53,118 nt of DNA, taken from NCBI GenBank assembly GCA_947496555.1, contig CANMDH010000038.1:1-53118 (forward strand), read 5' to 3'. Shown here piece after piece: positions 26,088 through 34,915 of the stretch. A model generated the notes under the pieces. That model ran no database searches. It worked only from the letters and a program-made list of their open reading frames with translations, and was not told where the DNA came from. Positions within the stretch are counted from its first letter, which is position 1. Every line of letters starts with the position of its first letter. This stretch comes from an uncultured Aquimarina sp. (lineage in GTDB: Bacteria; Bacteroidota; Bacteroidia; Flavobacteriales; Flavobacteriaceae). The translations under genes were made by a program, and so were the position numbers.

Positions 26088-28601
26088 CTACATCTCGTCA
26101 CAGAAGAAAATAGCATTCATTAATAATTTATTTGTTCCGTACCAAAAAGCTCTAAAATTAGTGTTATCGGTAAACAGGATAATGTTCCCTTTTCCGAGAT
26201 CATTGTGTCTAAAAGGTACGGTGCCCGATAGTGAGTCCAGATTCTTTTTGCTTATATAACCACTTAATAAGGGCTTTTTGGTGTATTTAATAGGATTGTT
26301 ATAGCTCTGTTTATCAGGTTTAACAAACAACGTAGTATTTCTGAATAAAGCGATCTTGTCGTTTTTGTATCCAAAGTTAATTGGATGAGAGCGGTCAATT
26401 TTAGCTTCAAATATTGCACCTCCAATAACCTGGGCTCCAAAAAAGTCTTGTTTTTGTTCAAAAGAGATGGTTTTGGCATTGTTTTCAGGTTTTGCAAATT
26501 TAATTTTCATTAATTCATTGTTTTTGAAAAATTGAGCAGCATTTCTATAGCCGATTAATGTACCACCATTTTGAATCCATTTTTTTAATTTTCCTGAATG
26601 TTCCTTGCTTAAACCTTGTTCTCTACTATTAGGCAAAATTATATGAGTATATTTAGATAGATCAAATCGTTGAAAACTTTCAGTGTTTAATTTTGTAATA
26701 GGAATATCGTAACGTTGATCCATTAAATGCCAAATTTCACCGGAGTCATACGATGTGATTCCGTTTCCGGTAAACAAACCTATTTTTGGGAGTGATAGTG
26801 CTTTAAATTTATTACTTCCCAAATCTATTCCTTCGGTAAGCCCTGTAGAAACACTAGTAATATCAATATAATTGTTTGAAGCAACTTGTTGTAAGAACTC
26901 ATGCAATGCTCCAGGATTTAGTTTTTGATTTTGAACAGGAATTAAAATGGTTCCATAATCATAATTATTTTGTTCAAGCGAAAAGGGCTTCATAGCCACT
27001 TTGGCTCGCAACCCCTGATTAAGTATTTGATATAGAGCTCTTGGACCATAATATTCATGCCATTGCATTAAATACGCATAATTACTTTTTAAGGGTTGTT
27101 TTACACCACGCGGTTTAAGATCCAATATTTCTTCTCCCAGATTTGCAGCAGACACTTGATCGGTATAATCCAGATTAAACGCTAATGGAAATGTCCATGC
27201 CGAAATATCATAAAACAAACTATCCTGAAACTTGGTTCTCTTCTCAAAAATAGCATTGATTAATCTGCTTTGTTTTTGGTTTTTGGGTACCATAAAACTA
27301 TATCCCTTTTTGAAAGTTTTTCCTTGAATAGAAATATCTTGTTTAAGGTCGTATAGTTTTATTTTGTGTCTGTTAAGAATTTCTGCCAAGTGATAGGTTG
27401 AGGAGGCATCCTTCTCGTTTCCAAAAACGTAAGCATCCTTTGCAGCCTCTTTTCTTGCATTAGTATAAAAGTTTCGTTTATAATTAAGCAATTCTTTTCG
27501 CATAGATTTTGCAGCTTCAAGAGTAGAAAGAGCTGCCGTAAATTGATTTCTGATGGTAAAAGGAAACGTAAGTATGCCATTATCAGTTTCTTGTGCATGA
27601 CCTCTGGAGCTTCCTTGTTCAAATAAAATACCGATACCACCATTTATATCTGGAAATGTAGAACCTTTTCCGTAATAAAAGTCATCAAAATTTTCTTCGG
27701 TATAATATAAAGAGCCTATATTATCTAATGCTTTGGCGTGGTAGTTGGCTATTTTTTTGGTGAGCTCTTGGTTTAATTTTGGAGTTAAAGGGTGTGTTCT
27801 TGATTGTATCCCTGGCTGAAAAAAGAAGGTACTATTAGATCCCATCTCATGATGGTCTGTCAAAATATTTGGGTACCATTTATGAAAGGTAGTAATTCGT
27901 GCTCTGGATTCTGGTAGTTGCACCGGTAACCAATCGCGATTCATGTCAAACCAATAATGATTCGTTCTTCCGCCCGGCCATACTTCTCTGTATTCTCTGT
28001 CCTGTGGGTCAGGGTTAATATTTTTGCTTTTATTGGTGTTAGCCCAATATGCGAAGCGTTGTAATCCGTCTGGGTTAAATGAAGGGTCGAACAAGATCAC
28101 TGCGTTGTTTAGTAGTTCTTCGATCTCTGACCCTTGTGCAGCGGCCAGATGATATGCTGCTATTAATCCTGCATTGGCACCACTAGGTTCATTACCATGT
28201 ATCGAAAAACCTTGATAGACTACTAAGGGTAGGGTTTCGATATCTAATAAATTCGAATTGTTTTCTGTTAATTGAATGTGTTTTTTTTGAATTTCCTGTA
28301 AGTTTTGATGGTTTTTTTCTGATGTTATGGTAAGTAATAAAATTGGACGATCTTCAAAAGTTTTTCCACGATCTTCTATGGTTATCCTTGGAGAAGCCTT
28401 GGCAATTGCTTTCATGTATGTAACAAGCTTATCGTGGCTTACATGCCACTTACCGGGAACGAAACCTAAAATACTTTGCGGGGTAGGAATTTCTGGATTG
28501 TATGTAATGTTTTTTGGGAGGTAATATTCTAAAGAAAGATCGTTTTGCGCTAGGGAAATAAGACTAGTAAGTCCTAAAAGAACTGTAAAAATGTATTTCA
28601 T
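26088..28601 (-). CDS. Exported M14-family zinc carboxypeptidase
   Basis: This 837-residue protein has a signal peptide (MKYIFTVLLGLTSLISLAQ). The M14 peptidase domain (about 50-380) has zinc ligands in FSIHGNEPSGANAG and probably TDHHEMGSN, and a catalytic-type glutamate in GILFEQGSSRGH. The C-terminal half (about 600-830) resembles a class I glutamine-amidotransferase-like fold (GLFTGNGITSYDSGEIWHL; THIILPNSREQG). Such two-part proteins are common in Bacteroidota and probably degrade peptides in the periplasm or outside. It stands alone and has no sorting tail. Confidence 0.9.
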   Translation of the reverse strand: MKYIFTVLLGLTSLISLAQNDLSLEYYLPKNITYNPEIPTPQSILGFVPGKWHVSHDKLVTYMKAIAKASPRITIEDRGKTFEDRPILLLTITSEKNHQNLQEIQKKHIQLTENNSNLLDIETLPLVVYQGFSIHGNEPSGANAGLIAAYHLAAAQGSEIEELLNNAVILFDPSFNPDGLQRFAYWANTNKSKNINPDPQDREYREVWPGGRTNHYWFDMNRDWLPVQLPESRARITTFHKWYPNILTDHHEMGSNSTFFFQPGIQSRTHPLTPKLNQELTKKIANYHAKALDNIGSLYYTEENFDDFYYGKGSTFPDINGGIGILFEQGSSRGHAQETDNGILTFPFTIRNQFTAALSTLEAAKSMRKELLNYKRNFYTNARKEAAKDAYVFGNEKDASSTYHLAEILNRHKIKLYDLKQDISIQGKTFKKGYSFMVPKNQKQSRLINAIFEKRTKFQDSLFYDISAWTFPLAFNLDYTDQVSAANLGEEILDLKPRGVKQPLKSNYAYLMQWHEYYGPRALYQILNQGLRAKVAMKPFSLEQNNYDYGTILIPVQNQKLNPGALHEFLQQVASNNYIDITSVSTGLTEGIDLGSNKFKALSLPKIGLFTGNGITSYDSGEIWHLMDQRYDIPITKLNTESFQRFDLSKYTHIILPNSREQGLSKEHSGKLKKWIQNGGTLIGYRNAAQFFKNNELMKIKFAKPENNAKTISFEQKQDFFGAQVIGGAIFEAKIDRSHPINFGYKNDKIALFRNTTLFVKPDKQSYNNPIKYTKKPLLSGYISKKNLDSLSGTVPFRHNDLGKGNIILFTDNTNFRAFWYGTNKLLMNAIFFCDEM

Positions 28602-28633
28602 TTCAGTTTGGTTAGTTTTATATAATCAGTGAA

Positions 28634-28667
28634 TATAAAAAAACCGTTTCAGTGATTGAAACGGTTT
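28634..28667 (-). terminator. Terminator of the DUF3276 gene
   Basis: AAACCGTTTCA (28641-28651) pairs with TGAAACGGTTT (28657-28667). On the minus strand the stem is followed by a run of T. It closes the gene at 28698-29081. Confidence 0.85.
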
Positions 28668-28697
28668 GCATAACTTTAACTTACGTTAAATGTTCCT

Positions 28698-29081
28698 TTA
28701 TATATCGTCAAAGCTTACGTCTGTAAAACTTTCTGCAGATACTTTTTCATCTTTATCTTTGGAAGCATCACTATCGTAAGATTTTTGATAATCTTTTTGA
28801 TGCCTTTCGCTGATTACCTCTTCACCTTTTTCCTCAACGATATAGTTAGTCATCTCGTTTAGGATTTCTGTAAATCCAGTAAAATCTTCTTTGTAGAGAT
28901 AGATTTTATGTTTTTTGTAGTGAAAAGATCCATCGTCGTTAGTAAATTTTTTACTTTCTGTTATGGTCAAGTAGTAATCCCCTGCTTTGGTAGCTCTTAC
29001 ATCAAAGAAATATGTTCTTCGTCCTGCTCTTAAAACTTTTGAGAAAATTTCTTCTTTCTCCATCATTTCATGGTCGCTCAT
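28698..29081 (-). CDS. DUF3276 / PUR-alpha-like nucleic-acid-binding protein
   Basis: This 127-residue cytosolic protein has the PUR-repeat core EIFSKVLRAGRRTYFFDVRAT, then YYLTITESKK and KIYLYKEDFTGFTEIL, and an acidic, Ser/Lys-rich C-terminal tail (about 90-127). DUF3276 proteins of Bacteroidota and spirochaetes fold like the PUR domain and bind single-stranded nucleic acids; their physiological role is unclear. It is monocistronic, with its own terminator. Confidence 0.9.
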   Translation of the reverse strand: MSDHEMMEKEEIFSKVLRAGRRTYFFDVRATKAGDYYLTITESKKFTNDDGSFHYKKHKIYLYKEDFTGFTEILNEMTNYIVEEKGEEVISERHQKDYQKSYDSDASKDKDEKVSAESFTDVSFDDI

Positions 29082-29159
29082 AATACCTATTTCTTAATTA
29101 ATTAATATGCTATGATGGTTTCAAAAATCCAAAAAAAATGTTAATCGGACAAAAAAAAC

Positions 29160-30917
29160 TCATATTTCTTTTTCGCTAAGCTGTTTTAAATAGAGTTCTT
29201 TATAGTATCCTTCTGCGTTTATTAGCTGATTATGAGTGCCTTGCTGAATTATTTCGCCATCTTCTAAAACTATAATTTTATCTGCATTTTTGGTCGTAGA
29301 TACTCTATGACTAACAATAAATGTGGTTTTATCCTTAGAAATTTTGTTAATATTTTGGAGAATCTCTTCTTCAGTTTCTGTATCTACAGCAGATAAACAA
29401 TCATCAAAAAGTAGGATTGAAGGATCTTTAATAATGGCTCGTGCAATAGAAACTCTTTGTTTCTGACCACCAGAAAGGGTAATCCCGCGTTCACCCAAAA
29501 CTGTTTCATATTGATTGCTAAAACCTATAATATTTTTGTGAACCACGGCATTTTTTGCGGCCTCATAAACTTCTTGATCTGTGGCTTTTTCTTTACCAAA
29601 TTTGATGTTGTTTTTGATACTGTCACTAAACAAAAATGCATCTTGCGGGACATAACCTATACGTTCTCTTAAATTGGTAAGGTTAAGTCTTCTTATAGGA
29701 ATTCTGTCGATACGTATTTCGCCGGCTGATACATCATAGAGTCTTCCTAATAAATCTAATATTGTAGATTTTCCTGATCCGGTTTTTCCTATAATACCAA
29801 TAGTTTCACCATTTTTTATCTCAAAGCTTACATTTTTTAAAGCTGTAATATTGGTATCGTCGTATGTAAAAGATACATTGTCGAAACTAATATTTCCTCC
29901 TATTGGAGTTTCTTGAGTTACAGAATTGGTGATTTCTGGCTCCTGACTTAAGAATTCATTAATTCGTACCTGTGAAGCTTCTGCCTGCTGTACGATAGAA
30001 CTTACCCAACCCACCGTTGCAACGGGCCATGTAAGCATATTTACATATAGTATAAATTCGACTATAATCCCAATATCCTTAATAGTTCCATCAATATATT
30101 GTTTTCCCCCAATGTAAATCACTAAAACATTACTAAAACCTATTAGCAAAATCATTAATGGAAAAAATAAGGCTTGTACTTTGGCCAGATCCAGGTTTTT
30201 ATCTCTACTTGTATTTGATAAAGAAGTGAAATTTTCCTGAGTTTGAGGTTCAATACCATAGGCTTTAATGACTGTAATACCGCTAAAAGACTCCTGGGTA
30301 AACGTGGTAAGCTTTGATAAAAATACCTGAACAATAGTACTGCGTTTGTGTATAGCCACACTTAATTTATAGATAGAGATCGACAAAATGGGCAAGGGAG
30401 CGACAGTATACAAAGTAAGTTCTGGCGCAATACTGATCATGTAGCCAATCACAACTACAAACAAAGTAATGGTGTTTACACTATACATAATAGCAGGACC
30501 AACATACATTCGCACCCTAGATACGTCTTCACTAATTCTATTCATGAGATCACCAGTGCGGTTTTTCTTATAAAAGTTTAGAGATAATCTCTGGTAATGT
30601 TGGTAGACTTCATTTTTTAAGTCAAATTCTATAAATCTAGAAACTACGATAAAAGTTTGCCTCATTAAAAAAGTAAAGCATGCTGAAAGTGATGCAGCTC
30701 CCAAAAGCAATAGAACTTTTATAAGGAGCTTGCTTTGTAGTTCGCCATAGCTACCTAAATTTCCATCTAAATAGTTTTTTACTAAATCAATGCAATCTCC
30801 AACAAAAGAAGGAACAAAAACAGCAAAAACCCGAGCTATGATGGTAATAACTAGCCCAATCAAAAGTCGATATTTATATTTTAAGAAGTACTTGTCTAAA
30901 TGGCGTAATGCACGCAT
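29160..30917 (-). CDS. MsbA/MdlA-type ABC exporter half-transporter
   Basis: This 585-residue protein has an N-terminal six-helix transmembrane domain (about 15-315) and a nucleotide-binding domain (about 340-580). Walker A is GKTGSGKST, the signature is LSGGQKQRVSIARA and the H-loop is IVSHRVST. Walker B reads ILLFDDCLSAVD, so the usual catalytic glutamate is aspartate. That change occurs in one subunit of heterodimeric exporters such as MdlA or YheI-type proteins, but no partner is adjacent. Transported substances could be lipids or drugs. Confidence 0.9.
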   Translation of the reverse strand: MRALRHLDKYFLKYKYRLLIGLVITIIARVFAVFVPSFVGDCIDLVKNYLDGNLGSYGELQSKLLIKVLLLLGAASLSACFTFLMRQTFIVVSRFIEFDLKNEVYQHYQRLSLNFYKKNRTGDLMNRISEDVSRVRMYVGPAIMYSVNTITLFVVVIGYMISIAPELTLYTVAPLPILSISIYKLSVAIHKRSTIVQVFLSKLTTFTQESFSGITVIKAYGIEPQTQENFTSLSNTSRDKNLDLAKVQALFFPLMILLIGFSNVLVIYIGGKQYIDGTIKDIGIIVEFILYVNMLTWPVATVGWVSSIVQQAEASQVRINEFLSQEPEITNSVTQETPIGGNISFDNVSFTYDDTNITALKNVSFEIKNGETIGIIGKTGSGKSTILDLLGRLYDVSAGEIRIDRIPIRRLNLTNLRERIGYVPQDAFLFSDSIKNNIKFGKEKATDQEVYEAAKNAVVHKNIIGFSNQYETVLGERGITLSGGQKQRVSIARAIIKDPSILLFDDCLSAVDTETEEEILQNINKISKDKTTFIVSHRVSTTKNADKIIVLEDGEIIQQGTHNQLINAEGYYKELYLKQLSEKEI

Positions 30918-31058
30918 ATAAGAATGATGTTTAAGTGTCTATTTATTAAAGAATTCGTAAAATTAAACAGCTTTTTATTTTAAATTCATAAAATTACATT
31001 ATTTTAGCGTTCTAATTTTGATTATAATATAATTTGTAACATTTTAAAATTCCATAAC

Positions 31059-32156
31059 ATGATAACCGAAGTGCTTACTGCAAACCAATTGAAAAAAGAA
31101 GCGCCTGTATTTGGACAATTATCTTTTAATGATCATGAACAAGTTGTTTTTTGTCAGGACAAAGATACAGGATTGAAGGCAATAATTGGGGTGCATAACA
31201 CAATTTTAGGACCAGCATTGGGAGGAACCAGGATGTATGATTATAAGACTGAATGGGATGCACTTAATGATGTTTTGAGATTATCAAGAGGAATGACATA
31301 CAAAGCAGCTATTACAGGATTAAATCTTGGAGGCGGAAAAGCAGTAATTATAGGAGACCCAAAAAAGATCAAAACACCAGAACTAATGAGACGTTTTGGA
31401 AAGTTTGTTCATACATTAGGAGGTAAATATTATACTGCCGAGGATGTGGGTATGGAAACTTCAGATATGGATACAGTGCGCGAAGTAACGCCGTATGTTA
31501 CCGGGATCTCAGAATCTAAAGGTGGAGCAGGAAACCCCTCTCCTGTTACTGCGTATGGAGTGTATATGGGAATGAAAGCTTCGGCTAAATTTGCTTATGG
31601 TAACGATGCACTTGCCGGAAAACGTATTTTGGTACAAGGTATCGGCCATGTTGGAGAAGAGCTTGTTCGTTTAACTTCAGAAGAGGGGGCAAATGTTGTT
31701 ATTAGTGATATTAATCAAGAAAGGCTGGGAGAGGTTAGTGCTAAATATGGTGTTGATATCTACCAAGGAGAAGATTTATATGCCGAAACTGCAGATATCT
31801 ATGCACCGTGTGCACTAGGAGCTACTATTAATGACCAAACCATTGATAAATTAAAAGTAAAAGTAATTGCCGGAGCAGCAAACAATCAATTGGCCAATGA
31901 AAGTATTCATGGTGCTTTACTACAGAAGAGAGGAATCGTTTATGCACCGGACTTTTTGATCAATGCTGGGGGGATCATAAATGTATACGCAGAAATTGAA
32001 GGGTATGGTAGAGATCAAATCGTAGCCAAAACGGAAAATATTTATGATACTACTTTTGATATTCTAAACAAAGCAAAAGCTACCAATGTTACAACAAATG
32101 AGGCAGCGTTAAGCATTGCAGAAGATAGAATCGCAGCTCGAAAAAAAGGTATGTAA
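31059..32156 (+). CDS. Leucine dehydrogenase-type Glu/Leu/Phe/Val dehydrogenase
   Basis: This 365-residue enzyme should deaminate branched-chain amino acids to 2-oxo acids with NAD. The substrate pocket motifs GPALGGTRMYDY and GMTYKAAITGLNLGGGKAVI carry the catalytic lysines, and the NAD-binding loop is VQGIGHVGEELV. The length fits leucine dehydrogenase rather than glutamate dehydrogenase. It is monocistronic: divergent from the ABC exporter and followed by a terminator that overlaps the next promoter. Confidence 0.92.
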   Translation: MITEVLTANQLKKEAPVFGQLSFNDHEQVVFCQDKDTGLKAIIGVHNTILGPALGGTRMYDYKTEWDALNDVLRLSRGMTYKAAITGLNLGGGKAVIIGDPKKIKTPELMRRFGKFVHTLGGKYYTAEDVGMETSDMDTVREVTPYVTGISESKGGAGNPSPVTAYGVYMGMKASAKFAYGNDALAGKRILVQGIGHVGEELVRLTSEEGANVVISDINQERLGEVSAKYGVDIYQGEDLYAETADIYAPCALGATINDQTIDKLKVKVIAGAANNQLANESIHGALLQKRGIVYAPDFLINAGGIINVYAEIEGYGRDQIVAKTENIYDTTFDILNKAKATNVTTNEAALSIAEDRIAARKKGM

Positions 32157-32206
32157 TTTATCTGCATAAAAAAGAATTTTTAGTGCAGCTAGATTAAAAA
32201 TAATAG

Positions 32207-32214
32207 TATTTTTG
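32207..32214 (+). promoter_or_regulatory. -7 box of the nusB operon
   Basis: TATTTTTG matches TAnnTTTG. Transcription should start at about 32220, inside the terminator hairpin of the preceding gene, so the nusB message would begin with part of that hairpin. Confidence 0.5.
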
Positions 32215-32216
32215 CA

Positions 32217-32249
32217 GGGCGAAAGTTAGTTTTAACTTTCGCCCTTTTT
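32217..32249 (+). terminator. Terminator of leucine dehydrogenase
   Basis: GGGCGAAAGTTA (32217-32228) pairs with TAACTTTCGCCC (32233-32244) around a 4-nt loop, and a T run follows. Confidence 0.9.
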
Positions 32250-32274
32250 AATATAAAGTTCTTTGTAATTTTCT

Positions 32275-33219
32275 ATGTTAACCAGAAGACATATTCGCGT
32301 AAAAGTAATGCAATCGCTCTATTCGATGGAGCAGACACAAAGTGATAACCTTGATAAGGAAGAGAAATTTCTTCTTTATAGTATCAATCAGATGTATGAT
32401 TTATTCCTTGTAAATCTTCAGCTTCTGGTAGAAATCAAAAAGCATGCTGCCGATTTTTTGACGAAAAGTCAAAAAAAATACCTGGCGACTTCCGAAGAAA
32501 AAAACCCAAATACCAAATTTATTAATAATGAAATACTGTTCTTGTTAGAGGGTAATATTCAACTTAAAACCGAAATCGAAAAGAAAAAGCTTAATTGCTG
32601 GTTGCTCGATGATGAGTATGTAAAAATACTATGGAATGAAATCAAAGAGAGCGAGTTGTATGAAGACTATATGAGTACAAAGCTGAGCTCTTTTAGAGAA
32701 GATAAGGATTTTGTTCTGGATATTTTTAAGGAAATTATTGCTCCTAATGATAAGCTTTATGAATACATCGAAGATAAAAATCTTACCTGGATTGATGATT
32801 TACCTATTATTAATACGGCAATTATCAAGATGCTTCGTAAAAGTAAAGCTTCTCATGATGAGACAAAATCACTTCCTAAATTATACAAAGACGAAGATGA
32901 TAAAAAATTTGCCATTGACATTTTTAGAAAAACGGTGCTTAACGGTGCTACATATACTAAAGAAATCGATGAGAAGACCCCGAATTGGGATAAAGACCGT
33001 ATTGCTGAACTTGATAAAGCAATCATTAAAATGGCAATTTGCGAGTTTGTTAAATTTCCCTCAATCCCAGTAAAAGTAACAATTAACGAATATTTAGAAA
33101 TCGCAAAGGAGTATAGTACTCCTAAAAGTAGTATTTTTATCAATGGTATTCTTGATAAAATATCCAAAGAATACCAGGAAAACGGTAAACTAAATAAAGT
33201 AGGCCGTGGACTTATGTAG
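32275..33219 (+). CDS. nusB: Transcription antitermination factor NusB
   Basis: This 314-residue protein is a long Bacteroidota form of NusB. It starts MLTRRHIRVKVMQSLYSMEQ. The NusB fold is completed by the C-terminal part (about 180-305; LDKAIIKMAICEFVKFPSIPVK, TINEYLEIAKEYSTPKSSIFINGILD). The insert between, about 150 residues, is lysine/glutamate-rich and typical for the phylum. NusB binds boxA RNA with NusE during rRNA transcription. It leads an operon with the DUF1573 and yajC genes. Confidence 0.93.
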   Translation: MLTRRHIRVKVMQSLYSMEQTQSDNLDKEEKFLLYSINQMYDLFLVNLQLLVEIKKHAADFLTKSQKKYLATSEEKNPNTKFINNEILFLLEGNIQLKTEIEKKKLNCWLLDDEYVKILWNEIKESELYEDYMSTKLSSFREDKDFVLDIFKEIIAPNDKLYEYIEDKNLTWIDDLPIINTAIIKMLRKSKASHDETKSLPKLYKDEDDKKFAIDIFRKTVLNGATYTKEIDEKTPNWDKDRIAELDKAIIKMAICEFVKFPSIPVKVTINEYLEIAKEYSTPKSSIFINGILDKISKEYQENGKLNKVGRGLM

Positions 33220-33267
33220 TTCAAAAAAAAATGTATTTTTAACCTCAAATAATTAAAAACCCAAGTA

Positions 33268-33747
33268 ATGAAAAATGGAATCTTAATTTTAGCTGGAATT
33301 TTTGCTATGACATTAGTGTCTTGCAAAGAAGACGCTACAAAGAAAGTAAAAGAAGAAAATGTAGAGATTGCCGCAGAGCGTGATGCAAAGAATACAGATT
33401 TTCCTGTAATGACTTTTGCTGAAACTGAGCATGATTTCGGAACTATTAATGAAGGAGATGTAGTAGAGCATAAGTTTACATTCACCAATACAGGTAAAGC
33501 GCCTTTAGTAATAGTAAATGCAAAAGGAAGCTGTGGGTGTACTGTACCACAATGGACAAAAGATCCTGTTCCTCCTGGAGGCTCTGGCGAAATGTTAGTT
33601 AAGTTTAATTCTAACGGAAAACCTAATCAGCAAACTAAGCAAGTAACAATTACTGCAAATACAGAAGCTGGTAAGGAAATCCTTAAGATCAAAGCTCTGG
33701 TAACTCCGAAAGCAAAACCTGCTAGCGGTACACCTGTAAGCGAATAA
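33268..33747 (+). CDS. DUF1573 lipoprotein
   Basis: This 159-residue lipoprotein has a lipobox LVSC (Cys19) followed by KED, which fits the K-(D/E)2 surface-export signal known in Capnocytophaga. The DUF1573 Ig-like domain (about 50-150) has the family pattern EHDFGTINEGDVVEHKFTF, then GKAPLVIVNAKGSCGCTVP. DUF1573 proteins are very common in Bacteroidota, often between nusB and yajC as here. Their role is unknown. The stop is 4 bp before the yajC start. Confidence 0.9.
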   Translation: MKNGILILAGIFAMTLVSCKEDATKKVKEENVEIAAERDAKNTDFPVMTFAETEHDFGTINEGDVVEHKFTFTNTGKAPLVIVNAKGSCGCTVPQWTKDPVPPGGSGEMLVKFNSNGKPNQQTKQVTITANTEAGKEILKIKALVTPKAKPASGTPVSE

Positions 33748-33751
33748 TTTT

Positions 33752-34045
33752 ATGGAAGGATTTGGAGGACAATTACCTTTTATACTTTTAATATTTGTGG
33801 TGATGTATTTTTTTATGATACGCCCACAAATGCAAAAAGCAAAAAAGGAGAAGAAATTTGCTGAAGAGCTTAAAAAAGGAGATCGTGTAGTTACTAAAAG
33901 TGGTCTTCATGGAAAAGTATTTGATTTCAGCGAAAAAAATAATGCGGTTATTATTGAAACAGGAGCGGGGAAATTAACATTTGATAAATCTGCTATTTCA
34001 CTAGAGATGAGTCAAAAATTGAATAAGCCAGCAGATAAGAAGTAA
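33752..34045 (+). CDS. yajC: Preprotein translocase subunit YajC
   Basis: This 97-residue protein has one membrane segment (LPFILLIFVVMYFFMIRPQ) followed by the hallmark RPQMQKAKKEKKF and a small beta domain (GDRVVTKSGLHGKV). YajC assists SecDF at the Sec translocon. It is the last gene of the nusB operon; a strong terminator follows. Confidence 0.95.
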   Translation: MEGFGGQLPFILLIFVVMYFFMIRPQMQKAKKEKKFAEELKKGDRVVTKSGLHGKVFDFSEKNNAVIIETGAGKLTFDKSAISLEMSQKLNKPADKK

Positions 34046-34063
34046 TAACTAGCCTACTTAATT

Positions 34064-34106
34064 AAAAGCCCGATAGTATTAAAAATTCTATCGGGCTTTT
34101 CTTTTT
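34064..34106 (+). terminator. Terminator of the nusB-DUF1573-yajC operon
   Basis: AAAAGCCCGATAG (34064-34076) pairs with CTATCGGGCTTTT (34088-34100), and a T run follows. Confidence 0.92.
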
Positions 34107-34120
34107 TATAATGGTGTTTT

Positions 34121-34657
34121 TTAAAAAAGGCGATATCCTATCAAAATACCTCCTCTTGCAAAAAAGTCATTTTCGTTTTCATCTAGGAGATAGCGACCAC
34201 CTCCTAAACTGATTTCAAATACAAAGCCATTTTCGCTTACCCATTTTTGACCAACCACAAAACCAACACCAATTTCGAACCAATCTTCCTCTAATTCATT
34301 ACCAAAGAAGTCAAAGATATCATCATTTTCACCTGCTGCAAAACGTACAACCCCTTCAACAAATAACCCTCGTGCTCCATAATCTCTGCGATTAAAAAAA
34401 TATTGCCTGAAGTAAGGCTCTATAGCATATTTTTGGTAATCGCTAAAATCATCATCTAGGCTAACACTAGCAGCTAATCCAACTCCAGAATATCTATTGA
34501 TTACATATTCATAATTGATTTCCAGATTTGGAATGGCTAAAATTTCTAGGGCATCCAACCTGAATTCATGTCTATTTTGATAATTTGTTGAGGCTTGTTC
34601 CTGGGCCTTTATTACAAAGGATGTTATTAATAAAATTGCTGTGAATAGAGATCTCAT
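34121..34657 (-). CDS. Small outer-membrane beta-barrel protein
   Basis: This 178-residue protein has a signal peptide (MRSLFTAILLITSFVIKAQ) and alternating strands that end in an aromatic residue (GGILIGYRLF), as in eight-stranded porin-like barrels. Acidic loops (SLDDDFSDY, GENDDIFD) would face outward. The function is unknown. It converges on yajC and may use the same hairpin region as its terminator. Confidence 0.75.
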   Translation of the reverse strand: MRSLFTAILLITSFVIKAQEQASTNYQNRHEFRLDALEILAIPNLEINYEYVINRYSGVGLAASVSLDDDFSDYQKYAIEPYFRQYFFNRRDYGARGLFVEGVVRFAAGENDDIFDFFGNELEEDWFEIGVGFVVGQKWVSENGFVFEISLGGGRYLLDENENDFFARGGILIGYRLF

Positions 34658-34915
34658 TGTGTGAATGTTTTTTGTTTCCCGGTTCTAACCACAAAATAGA
34701 TGCCAAAAAACACAATAGGTTGCTTAAAACCGATATATGCATTAAAAAATCTATCCCAGCTTGAAACTACTTCAAAACCTATCGCTATGCTATGTTTTTA
34801 AGAGTAACCGTAGCGGTGCTATGCCAAATCTTAGAAAACATCAGGTTTTATCGAATTTTCAAACCTCATAACGAAGTTCTAATGCATAGATCGGGTTAAA
34901 TCACAGCAATAAATA
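34658..34915. other. Intergenic region with an open but start-less frame
   Basis: This region lies between pepT and the barrel gene. On the minus strand a frame stays open for 47 codons (34797-34657) and ends with TGA overlapping the barrel ATG (ATGA). Its translation reads like protein (GFEVVSSWDRFFNAYIGFKQ), but it has no ATG, GTG or TTG at a suitable place, and TAA precedes it. It may be a decayed gene or chance. The rest has no strong hairpin. Confidence 0.35.

Noticed and set aside
32853-33488. Long 211-codon minus-strand frame across nusB and the DUF1573 gene
   Set aside because: It is antisense to two clear genes and crosses their junction; Ser/Phe-rich content is typical of an antisense shadow.
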